A stretch of 12,874 nucleotides of DNA, taken from positions 1 through 12,874 of the forward strand of contig JAJZFF010000377.1 in NCBI GenBank assembly GCA_021805485.1. The letters are read 5' to 3'. The notes under the pieces are model-generated. The model saw only the letters and a program-made list of their open reading frames with translations, had not been told where the DNA came from and ran no database searches. Positions 7,071 through 12,874 of the stretch are shown one piece after another. Both the position numbers and the translations under genes were made by a program. The DNA is from Pseudomonadota bacterium (GTDB taxonomy: Bacteria; Pseudomonadota; Alphaproteobacteria; Acetobacterales; Acetobacteraceae). Every line of letters begins with the position of its first letter. Position 1 is the first letter of the stretch.

Positions 7071-9005
7071 TCAGACGAAGCCGCGCCGGATCCCGAACTG
7101 GTCGAGTTTCCGGTATAGCGTCGGCCGCGAGATGCCGAGCTTCTGCGCGGCGCGGCTCAGGTTCCCCTTTTCCGCGAGCAGCACCTCGCGGATCGCCTGG
7201 CACTCGGCTTCCTCGATGCTGTGCGGCCGCGGCGCTGTCGCGGGCAAAAGGGCGGGTTCCTCCGGCATTGCGTGAAATTCCGCTGGCAGGTCCTCCGGAC
7301 CCACGCGCGCGCCGCGCCGGAGAATGTGAAGTTTTTCAACGAGATTCCGCAATTCGCGTACATTCCCCGGCCAGCGATAGGCGCGCAGGATATCGAGCGC
7401 CTCCTCGGCGAACGCCAGCGGTGCCGTGCCGAGGCGTGCCGCGAAGCGGGAATTGAAATGCTCGATGAGCAGCAGCACATCATCGCCGCGTTCGCGCAGC
7501 GGCGGCACGTGAATGGCAACGGCGCTGATGCGGTAGAACAGGTCGCGCCGGAAGCGTCCCTGTTCGACCTCCTGGCGCAAATCGCGGTTGGTCGAGGCGA
7601 TGAGCCGTACATCCACCGGCCTGGCCCGGCTGTCGCCCAGGCGGCGGACGACGCGTTCCTCCAGCACCCTGAGCAGGAAGGGCTGGATCTCGGGCGGCAT
7701 TTCGCCGATCTCGTCGAGGCAGAGCGCCCCGCCATTCGCAAGCTCGAACACGCCCGGCTTGCCGTCCCGGCTCGCGCCGGTAAAGGCGCCTGGCACGTGG
7801 CCGAAGAGCTCGCTGCCGAAGAGCTCGCGCGTGATGGCGCCGCAGTTCAGTGTCACGAACGGGCTGTCGGAACGATGGCGGCTGCCGCCGTGAATCAGCC
7901 GGGCGAAGAGTTCCTTGCCGACTCCGGTTTCTCCCTCGATCAGCACGGAGGTGACGTCCGCCGTCGCCGCCACCCGGCTGGCGATCTCGATCGCATGCCG
8001 CAGCGCCGCGCTGTCGCCAATGATGCAGCTGGCCCGGTTCTCGCTGCCATCCGCGTCGGTTCGCCGCGCCGCGGGGGATGGCCGGGCCTCGCGCGTCGGA
8101 AACACCAGGGCCGCGCCGCGTATGCCGTTATCGGCCTGCAGCGGGCTGAAATGGCAGTTCTGCAGCGCGAGCATCGCGTCGTTGTCGAGTTCGGCGCCGT
8201 TGCCGCTTTCAAGGAAACGGGCCAGGCGCCGCTCCGCCGCCGGTGTCGACGGGTGGGCGCGGAACGCGCGCAGCGTGCTTTCGGCGACGTTGTGGCAATA
8301 GATCGGCCGCCCCCGATGATCGACGATCAGCAACCCGTCGCTGCGCCGGTATTCGGGCGCGGACGATATGAATGCCTCCAGCAGCCGCGCGCGATCCTCG
8401 TTGCGCTGCTCGGCGAGCGCCTTCTCGATCTCCTGCGCCGCCGCGGCGACGAGGCCGATATTGTGCGGCCGGAAGATGTCCGGATGGCCCGACAGGTCGA
8501 CAACGCCGATGATGCTGTTGTCGAACGGCTCGCGGATCGGCGCACCGGCGCAGGTCCAGCTCTTGATGCCGGCGCAGAAATGTTCGGCCGCATGCACGAA
8601 GACCGGCGCGCCCGCCCACAGGGCGGTGCCGATTCCGTTGGTGCCGACGACATCCTCCGTCCATTTGCCGCCGATCGATAGATTGATGTCCATGCCGTCA
8701 TGCAGCGTCCGCCGGTCGCCGATCGCATCGATCAGCACGCCGTTGCGGTCGGCAAGGACGAGCATCGCGCCGGTGCCGTCGAGCAGCCGGCCGATCGTGC
8801 CGAAGCTGCGCCGGGCCGCCGCGAGGAGGTCCCGGTTCTGTTCGATCAGCGCCTCGATGCCTTGGTTCAGGGGCGCTTCCCGCTGTCGGGCGTCGATGCC
8901 GCAGGAGGCGCACCGCGACCATGAATCCCCGATCAGTGGCCGCACCGGAAAGCGCCGCTGCCCGTCTTCCGCCTCGCCGGAGAGCAGGCACTCCCACGCC
9001 TTCAT
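7071..9005 (-). CDS. prmR: Sigma-54-dependent transcriptional activator, AcoR/MimR type
   Basis: This 644-residue enhancer-binding protein is probably the activator of the prm operon. The N-terminal region (about 55-200) is an AcoR-like GAF sensor with FCAGIKSWTCAGAPI near 143-157, followed by a PAS-like segment (about 210-305). The AAA+ domain has Walker A GETGVGKE (358-365), the sigma-54 contact loop GAFTGA (406-411), Walker B LCLDEIG (428-434) and an Arg-rich RRDLFYRI sensor segment (487-493). A Fis-type helix-turn-helix (NLSRAAQKLGISRPTLYRKL) sits near 615-634. The activity signal, a small alkane or its oxidation product, would be sensed by the GAF domain; this is inferred from MimR/PrmR relatives. 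The ATG whose last base is at 9005 is chosen because the protein then begins with AWE.LLSGE and DSW.RC, as relatives do, but it lacks a good ribosome binding site. The frame stays open well upstream, overlapping the preceding gene, so the start is uncertain. Confidence 0.93.
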   Translation of the reverse strand: MKAWECLLSGEAEDGQRRFPVRPLIGDSWSRCASCGIDARQREAPLNQGIEALIEQNRDLLAAARRSFGTIGRLLDGTGAMLVLADRNGVLIDAIGDRRTLHDGMDINLSIGGKWTEDVVGTNGIGTALWAGAPVFVHAAEHFCAGIKSWTCAGAPIREPFDNSIIGVVDLSGHPDIFRPHNIGLVAAAAQEIEKALAEQRNEDRARLLEAFISSAPEYRRSDGLLIVDHRGRPIYCHNVAESTLRAFRAHPSTPAAERRLARFLESGNGAELDNDAMLALQNCHFSPLQADNGIRGAALVFPTREARPSPAARRTDADGSENRASCIIGDSAALRHAIEIASRVAATADVTSVLIEGETGVGKELFARLIHGGSRHRSDSPFVTLNCGAITRELFGSELFGHVPGAFTGASRDGKPGVFELANGGALCLDEIGEMPPEIQPFLLRVLEERVVRRLGDSRARPVDVRLIASTNRDLRQEVEQGRFRRDLFYRISAVAIHVPPLRERGDDVLLLIEHFNSRFAARLGTAPLAFAEEALDILRAYRWPGNVRELRNLVEKLHILRRGARVGPEDLPAEFHAMPEEPALLPATAPRPHSIEEAECQAIREVLLAEKGNLSRAAQKLGISRPTLYRKLDQFGIRRGFV

Positions 9006-9132
9006 CGTGGCGTGCTCGTCATAGGCACGAGGCGGGGTGCTGAAATCCTCCGTGCGCGGCCCGCGCGCTGCCGCATCGCCGCCTTTCGGGCCGGCCGGGG
9101 GGCTTGCCGCGCGACGCGGCGCGGAGATCGCG

Positions 9133-9609
9133 TCAGCCAATGCCCAGCCGAACGCCGATTTCGGCGGCCAGTTCGTCCTCGCCATAGGACGGGGAAAGCC
9201 GCGCTCCATCCAGCGTGTCGAGCGGCGCCGCGATCTCGGGCGCCACGGGCGCGATGAATCCGTTGGCATCGGTGGCCAGCACGAAAATCTCCTCACCGCC
9301 GCGCCGGTTGAGAGTTCCCACGTGATGCAGCTGGTAGCCCGTGTTCCCATCGACGATGCAGACACGCCCATTCACGCTGATCCGCACGGCCGGGGCGGCC
9401 GCCGTCGTCTCCGGGCGCGAGGCGCCGCCCGTGCTGATGATCAGGCCGCTCGCCTCGGGGGCCGGCTTCGGCGCCTTGCTCGCCGAATAGCCGCCCGCGG
9501 TGATGTGATCGGCAATGCGCGTGATCGTCCCCTGGTTGCGCCGTAGAATCTCCCGCATCCGAACATCTTCAGGACGCGGGCCCTGGGTTTTGGTGACGAT
9601 GGTGACCAT
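9133..9609 (-). CDS. Protein of unknown function encoded upstream of the regulator
   Basis: I do not recognise a named family for this 158-residue protein. The ATG (9607-9609) has an excellent GGGAGG 4 nt upstream, so the gene is real and the upstream Met at 9687 is not needed. The N-terminal 45 residues are basic and helix-like (RPEDVRMREILRRNQG.ITRIADHIT). A Pro/Ala/Ser-rich linker runs from about 46 to 75. A beta-rich central part follows (VRISVNGRVCIVDGNTGYQLHHVG, about 75-98, then EEIFVLATDANG). The end is acidic and helical. No signal peptide, membrane segment or metal motif is visible. It lies 127 nt upstream of the activator gene on the same strand and is probably co-transcribed with it. 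A partner of the regulator or of the monooxygenase is possible, on context only. Confidence 0.85.
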   Translation of the reverse strand: MVTIVTKTQGPRPEDVRMREILRRNQGTITRIADHITAGGYSASKAPKPAPEASGLIISTGGASRPETTAAAPAVRISVNGRVCIVDGNTGYQLHHVGTLNRRGGEEIFVLATDANGFIAPVAPEIAAPLDTLDGARLSPSYGEDELAAEIGVRLGIG

Positions 9610-9725
9610 GGTTCCTCCCACAAGAATCCTCAGGCCGCTGTGTCGCCGTCCATTTTCCTGCGGATCGGCCGCTATCTCGTCCGACAACGGCTTCAGGTAC
9701 GATGGATGTTTGATGAATTGGTGGT

Positions 9726-9755
9726 ATCCGGATGCCCCGTTACGGCAAATCGGAT
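9726..9755. promoter_or_regulatory. Imperfect dyad, candidate operator
   Basis: An inner pair CCGT-T-ACGG (9737-9745) is flanked by ATCCG (9726-9730) and CGGAT (9751-9755), with spacers of 6 and 5 nt. The nested symmetry lies about 120-150 nt upstream of the minus-strand unknown gene, a plausible place for a regulator or enhancer site. It is short enough to arise by chance. Confidence 0.25.
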
Positions 9756-9857
9756 AACTGTTTGAATTGATCCAGCAAATAGCATCGGTTTTCGGAAGGA
9801 GGCGGAGATTTCAAAGCGTTTCCAAGCATGCTGCGATGTTCCGATTCGGCGCAGCTC

Positions 9858-9871
9858 TTGCGGCGCCGCAA
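9858..9871. promoter_or_regulatory. Perfect 14-bp palindrome, candidate operator
   Basis: TTGCGGCGCCGCAA reads the same on both strands. It lies about 116 nt before the DUF167 start and 250 nt from the unknown gene. Its left end overlaps a possible sigma-54 -12 element (GG at 9848-9849, ten bases, then GC at 9860-9861, within CGGCGCAGCTCTTGCG). GC-rich genomes produce such palindromes by chance, so confidence is low. Confidence 0.25.
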
Positions 9872-9986
9872 AAGGAAATGCACGATCGCGCCGACCCATG
9901 ATCGAGACAACCGGCAATCCGACCGACCGAAGGCGCCCATTCGGGCACGCGATCCCTCATCGTGCCGCGCAAGGGCGGCTCGGGCG

Positions 9987-10370
9987 ATGACGCCGGCGGT
10001 GCATTTGCCGTTCTGGCTGGAGAGCGAGGCGGGGCTGCTCGTTGCCCTGAAGGTTCAGCCGGGCGCGCGCCGGGCGCGGCTGGGTCCGGTCGTCCCGGCC
10101 GCGGCGGCACCGGGCTGGCCGCCGGCGCGTCTCCGGCTGGCTGTCGTCGCGCCGCCGGAGGACGGCCGAGCCAACGGCGCCGTGCTGCAGGCGCTGGCGG
10201 CGTGGCTGGGCGTCGGCGTCGCGCGCCTCGCATTGCGCGCGGGCGGTCAGGCGCGCGACAAGCTGGTCCTGGTCGCCGATGGCAGTGCCGAGGAGTTCGG
10301 CGCGCAGATCGCAGCGGTGAGAGGCGCCGGCGAGGCGCCGCCCGGCGTCACGACAGCAGGCGCAGCGTGA
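9987..10370 (+). CDS. DUF167/YggU (UPF0235) family protein
   Basis: This small conserved protein, 127 residues from the ATG at 9987, is of unknown biochemical role. The family signature is clear: VALKVQPGARRARLGP near the N-terminus, APPEDGRANGAVLQALAAWLGV in the middle (the A-P-P-x-D-G-x-A-N core) and RAGGQARDKLVLV after it. Most members have about 100 residues; this one has a longer, Gly/Ala-rich C-terminal tail. Upstream Met codons extend the frame to 9828, but that part lacks family similarity and looks non-coding. The gene is unrelated in theme to the monooxygenase cluster. Its 3' end overlaps the convergent DUF4870 gene by 23 nt. Confidence 0.88.
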   Translation: MTPAVHLPFWLESEAGLLVALKVQPGARRARLGPVVPAAAAPGWPPARLRLAVVAPPEDGRANGAVLQALAAWLGVGVARLALRAGGQARDKLVLVADGSAEEFGAQIAAVRGAGEAPPGVTTAGAA

Positions 10371-10710
10371 AGCGGTAGCGCACGGTCTCGCCGCGCGAGG
10401 CCCGGACCGCGCCGATGATCAGCATGATCACGTCGGCGAGGCCGACGATGATCGCCAGCGGAATCCCCACGACAGAGAGAATCAGCGTCGCGGTCATGAG
10501 ATAGGCGATCAGCATCATGCCGAGCACGGTGATCTGGAAATTGAGCAGTTCGACGATCTGCTTTTTGGTCGTCGAACCATCCTGCGCGACGAAATAGCCG
10601 ACGAGCGGCGAGAATACGCCGAAGAAAAGGCTGGCCAGGGTGAAGATCACGACGAAATTGCGATCGTTGCTGGCGGCAAGATCGCTGGCGATGGCATTCT
10701 GGTCTGACAT
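10348..10710 (-). CDS. DUF4870 family small membrane protein
   Basis: This 120-residue inner-membrane protein has about three hydrophobic helices (roughly residues 18-40, 55-78 and 80-104) and the family hallmark ELLNFQIT at about 53-60, matching DUF4870 (Tic20-like) proteins. The ATG at 10708-10710 has GGAG 7 nt upstream. Longer upstream frames are low-complexity shadow. It is the last of three minus-strand genes, 37 nt after the larger lipoprotein gene. Its last 23 nt are shared tail-to-tail with the DUF167 gene. The function of the family is not established. Confidence 0.85.
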   Translation of the reverse strand: MSDQNAIASDLAASNDRNFVVIFTLASLFFGVFSPLVGYFVAQDGSTTKKQIVELLNFQITVLGMMLIAYLMTATLILSVVGIPLAIIVGLADVIMLIIGAVRASRGETVRYRFTLRLLS

Positions 10711-10747
10711 GTTGGAACTCCGATCTGGAATGGTGGCGAGCCTGAAT

Positions 10748-11533
10748 TCAGAGCGAGGGCTTCGCCGCCGGTTGCTGGTTGGCGTGGGAGACGGTCTTCG
10801 CCTGCTGGCTTGCCGCGGCCGCGCGCTCGCGCTGGATATCGCTGTAGATGCTGCCGGCATCGAGCATCAGTTCCGACAGGAACTGGACATGCCCGCCGAA
10901 GCTGTTGTTGGCCGACATGGTGATCTGCAGCACCTGCGGGCAGTCCTTCGACCCGTTATAGAGCCGGGACGGCACCGCGTTGAAAGCGCCGGCGATGCAG
11001 CCGCTCTGCAGCGTGTAGATATTATCGGGCAGCTTGTGGGCCGGGTTCGCCCCCGTCCAGTCCATGGCGCCGATCGTGGAACCGTCCGGCGTGCCGTATT
11101 GTGACAGCATGGCCCCGAACAGCGCATGCACGCCCGGCGCCTTGCCGAGATCCTTCGCATCCGAGGGGAACGTCGCCTCGCGGTTGACGGCGACAACCTC
11201 GTTGCCGCTTGCCGACGAGGTGTACTGGATGAAGATCGTCTGCGAGATGTCGTCCGCGAAATTCCGCGGATCGGAATGGCTGGTGACCGTCATGTCGGCG
11301 ACGAAGGTCTTGCCGCCCGGCATGCGGTACTGGCCCTGCTGGATGGCGGCGTTGGGGAACATGTCCTTGTGGGCGCTGACCAGCTGCCGCACATCGGCCG
11401 GTGTCATGCCGAACTTGATCCCCATGATGTCGATGGCCGGCTTTGCCGCGGGCGTGGCGGCCGAGGCCGGCGTACAGCCGGCCGCGAGAACGGTGGCCGC
11501 GAGAACGGCCAGACCGAGATGGCTGTTGGTCAT
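10748..11533 (-). CDS. Putative lipoprotein of unknown function
   Basis: This 261-residue exported protein has a signal peptide with a lipobox-like end (LAVLAATVLAAGC), which predicts lipidation at C20. The -3 position is Ala rather than Leu, which is tolerated. The mature part starts with a Pro/Ala linker, then GIKFGMTPADVRQLVSAHKD, a motif like that in small bacterial domains of the 'G-x-x-x-G-M-T-x-x-x-V' type. Two Cys (in QSGCIAG and SKDCPQV) could form a disulphide. The C-terminus is Ala/Gln-rich and probably disordered. GGAG lies 7 nt before the ATG. It sits between the short lipoprotein and DUF4870 genes and is probably co-transcribed with both. No enzyme motif is recognised. Confidence 0.82.
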   Translation of the reverse strand: MTNSHLGLAVLAATVLAAGCTPASAATPAAKPAIDIMGIKFGMTPADVRQLVSAHKDMFPNAAIQQGQYRMPGGKTFVADMTVTSHSDPRNFADDISQTIFIQYTSSASGNEVVAVNREATFPSDAKDLGKAPGVHALFGAMLSQYGTPDGSTIGAMDWTGANPAHKLPDNIYTLQSGCIAGAFNAVPSRLYNGSKDCPQVLQITMSANNSFGGHVQFLSELMLDAGSIYSDIQRERAAAASQQAKTVSHANQQPAAKPSL

Positions 11534-11561
11534 GTGATTGCTCCGTGGGACTGGAGGGGAA

Positions 11562-11933
11562 TTAGCCGGCCGGATGGACGACATATTCCCAGTGGCCGCC
11601 CTGCTTCCTGAAATCGAAGGGCTTGGTGGCGGTGCTGCCGTCCGGTGCCGCCAGCTTGATCTGGCACCTGAAGATGCCCTGTTCCGCGGACTTGCACGAT
11701 ACCGCCTCGAACTTGATCTTGTCGATTCCGGCGATCGCCGAATGGGCGACGTCGGTGGCCATGGCCCGGGCCATGGCGTTGCTGCCGGCAGCCGCCATTT
11801 CCTTGAGCAACGCGGCGTTGATCTGATTCCTGATCGCCTGTTTCGCCTCTTTCGGGCTGGGTCCGGTCCGGCCGCACCCGGCCAGCGCGAGCAGGGGGAT
11901 CATCGTTAGAGCGATTTTTCGAATGATTCTCAC
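11562..11933 (-). CDS. Short putative lipoprotein
   Basis: This 123-residue protein has a textbook lipoprotein signal: a basic start (MRIIRK), a hydrophobic core and the lipobox LAGC with the lipidated Cys at 20. The mature domain begins with a helical SPKEAKQAIRNQINAALLKE segment and later has C80 and C90, likely a disulphide, in a beta-rich end finishing GGHWEYVVHPAG. The start is GTG at 11931-11933. The next Met, at residue 11, would remove the charged n-region of the signal, so GTG is preferred. Only a weak AAGAAG-type binding site precedes it. It is the first gene of the minus-strand lipoprotein set, 28 nt before the next. No family is recognised. Confidence 0.8.
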   Translation of the reverse strand: MRIIRKIALTMIPLLALAGCGRTGPSPKEAKQAIRNQINAALLKEMAAAGSNAMARAMATDVAHSAIAGIDKIKFEAVSCKSAEQGIFRCQIKLAAPDGSTATKPFDFRKQGGHWEYVVHPAG

Positions 11934-11983
11934 AGAAAAATTCTTCTTCTTGAAAAGCGTGGTTGATCGAAAAGTGGCCTCAA

Positions 11984-12019
11984 CCGGGCGTCACGATATC
12001 GACGACACGTCACGCCCGG
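11984..12019 (-). terminator. Stem-loop, likely terminator of the aminotransferase gene
   Basis: CCGGGCGT (11984-11991) pairs with ACGCCCGG (12012-12019). After one mismatch, an inner ACG/CGT adds 3 bp, leaving a 12-nt loop. It lies in an AT-richer gap about 155 nt downstream of the aminotransferase stop on the minus strand and upstream of the lipoprotein genes. Only a short TTTT follows, some 13-16 nt beyond the stem, so it is not a canonical terminator. It could instead lie in the lipoprotein 5' leader. Confidence 0.4.
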
Positions 12020-12173
12020 CGCAGCGGTTTGAAATCAAAACCAACAAATAGTTATGACATTAAATTCCTTGCCTTTAAGAAAAGAAATTCATTACGAATT
12101 ATCGTCGAACCGGGTCTCCCACAAAACGTCCTGCCTGTAAACGGTTTCGTGATCGAAGCCGGAGGGGCGGTAT

Positions 12174-12874
12174 TCAGCCGGCGCCGAGATACTCGATCGC
12201 CGCGTCCACGCCGCCGCGGGCGTGCGGCACGCGGGCGAGGCGCAACGCCATCTCGACGACGCCGAGCGTACCCAGCAGCATCGCCTCGTTGAGATCGCCC
12301 ATATGGCCGATGCGGAACACCTTGCCCCCGAGCGGTTCGAGCCCGGCGCCGAGCGAGACGTTGAACCGGTCATAGGCGATCCGTCGCACCGCCTCGCCGT
12401 CATGCCCCTCGGGCATGCGGATCGCCGTCACCGAATCCGACCGCCGGGCCGGATCGGCGCAATAGAAGGCGACACCCTGGTTGCCGCTCCAGACCGAAAC
12501 CGCCCGCCGCGTCGCTTCCGCGAGGCGGCGATGCCGGCGCCACACCGCCTCGATCCCCTCCGCCTCGATCAGCCGCACGGATTCCAGCAGGCCGTAGAAT
12601 GGCGCGATCGGCACGGTGCCGATGAAGCTGCGGTGCCGGCGCGCCATCATCCTCGTCCAGTCGAAATAGAACCGCGTCAGCCGCGCCCCGGCATGGGCGG
12701 CGAGCGCCTTCTCGCTCACCGCGGTGAAGGCGAGGCCGGCGGGCAGCATCAGCCCCTTCTGGCTGCCGCCCACCACGGCGTCGATCCCCCAGTCCGCCAT
12801 GCGGAATTCGAGCGAGCCGAAGGAGGAGATGGTGTCCGCGAGCAGCAGCGCCGGGTGGCCAGCGGCGTCGAGTG
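12174..12874 (-). CDS. Class V aminotransferase, serine/alanine-glyoxylate type, N-terminally truncated
   Basis: The visible 233 residues are the C-terminal part of a pyridoxal-phosphate enzyme that transfers an amino group from serine or alanine to glyoxylate. The frame is open to the right edge, so the gene starts outside the window; the Met at 12800 is internal. Seen at the edge are LLLADTISSFGSLEFR (the Asp that contacts the pyridine nitrogen) and then GGSQKGLMLPAGLAF with the cofactor-binding Lys. Further on come RHRRLAEATRRAV, GHDGEAVRR and SLGAGLEPLGGKVFRIGHMGDLNEAM with the substrate-binding Arg, all matching serine-glyoxylate aminotransferase relatives. The stretch between them (SFIGTVPIAPFYGLLES) differs from the usual TPATNLLYGLREA, so the exact amino donor is uncertain. 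It would serve glyoxylate or C1/C2 metabolism and is not obviously part of the prm system. Confidence 0.9.
   Translation of the reverse strand, partial: LDAAGHPALLLADTISSFGSLEFRMADWGIDAVVGGSQKGLMLPAGLAFTAVSEKALAAHAGARLTRFYFDWTRMMARRHRSFIGTVPIAPFYGLLESVRLIEAEGIEAVWRRHRRLAEATRRAVSVWSGNQGVAFYCADPARRSDSVTAIRMPEGHDGEAVRRIAYDRFNVSLGAGLEPLGGKVFRIGHMGDLNEAMLLGTLGVVEMALRLARVPHARGGVDAAIEYLGAG

Larger units (their letters stand above)
9610..9986. other. 377-nt divergent intergenic region
   Basis: No convincing gene is present between the minus-strand unknown gene and the plus-strand DUF167 gene. The stretch is less GC-rich near 9690-9840 than its flanks. It must hold the promoter for the unknown gene and regulator, and probably one for the DUF167 gene. 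It contains an imperfect dyad at 9726-9755, a perfect 14-bp palindrome at 9858-9871 and a GG-N10-GC pair at 9848-9861. An AAGGAGG at 9796-9802 has no start codon at a usable distance. Confidence 0.6.

Noticed and set aside
7221..8681. 486-codon plus-strand frame opposite the activator
   Set aside because: The minus-strand frame has intact GAF, AAA+ and Fis motifs; the opposite frame shows none and has shadow-type composition.
9006..9371. N-terminal extension of the activator back to 9371
   Set aside because: It would overlap most of the well-started 158-residue gene in another frame and adds Arg/Pro/Ser-rich sequence unlike any sensor domain.
9796..9802. AAGGAGG, a consensus Shine-Dalgarno on the plus strand
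   Set aside because: No ATG, GTG or TTG lies 4-12 nt downstream. The nearest short frame (ATG at 9836, 21 codons) is too far away and has no support.
9858..9871. Palindrome as an insertion-element end or attachment site
   Set aside because: No second copy, target duplication, transposase or integrase was found in the window.
9828..9986. 53-residue N-terminal extension of the DUF167 protein
   Set aside because: DUF167 proteins start close to the segment beginning at 9987; the extension is Arg-rich and resembles translated intergenic DNA.
1..12874. CRISPR arrays, tRNA genes, insertion sequences
   Set aside because: No regularly spaced repeats, cloverleaf-like segments or transposase-like proteins were noticed on either strand.

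Overview
The window is GC-rich bacterial DNA with dense coding, strong GGAG-type ribosome binding sites and alphaproteobacterial-looking proteins. No ribosomal RNA or other direct taxonomic marker is present. The best guess is an alphaproteobacterium, possibly near Acetobacterales or Beijerinckiaceae. That assignment is an inference from protein style and cluster content, not a measurement.

Positions 1-7027 (+ strand) carry a soluble di-iron monooxygenase operon of the propane 2-monooxygenase type (SDIMO group 5, Prm/Mim-like). In order it encodes the hydroxylase large subunit PrmA (5' end off the window), the [2Fe-2S]/FAD reductase PrmB, the hydroxylase small subunit PrmC, the coupling protein PrmD, a metal-dependent amidohydrolase-2 family protein, and a divergent GroEL-like chaperonin corresponding to MimG of mycobacterial clusters. 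Electrons would flow from NAD(P)H through PrmB to the PrmA di-iron site, with PrmD tuning turnover. The dedicated chaperonin probably folds or assembles PrmA. The amidohydrolase is a regular but functionally unexplained member of such clusters. The operon contains several strong mRNA hairpins: two between prmA and prmB and one before the amidohydrolase. It ends at a perfect 11-bp hairpin shared with the convergent regulator gene.

Positions 7071-9609 (- strand) carry an AcoR/MimR-type sigma-54-dependent activator (GAF, AAA+ with GAFTGA, Fis HTH). It is preceded by a 158-residue protein of unknown function, probably in the same transcript. The activator most likely controls the monooxygenase operon, whose promoter lies to the left of the window. 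The 377-nt gap 9610-9986 holds only candidate regulatory dyads.

Positions 9987-12874 look like ordinary chromosome. They hold a DUF167/YggU protein (+), a three-gene minus-strand set (short lipoprotein, larger lipoprotein, DUF4870 membrane protein), an AT-richer gap with a stem-loop, and the C-terminal part of a serine/alanine-glyoxylate-type class V aminotransferase (-) running off the right edge. No tRNA, rRNA, insertion sequence, integrase or CRISPR array was seen.
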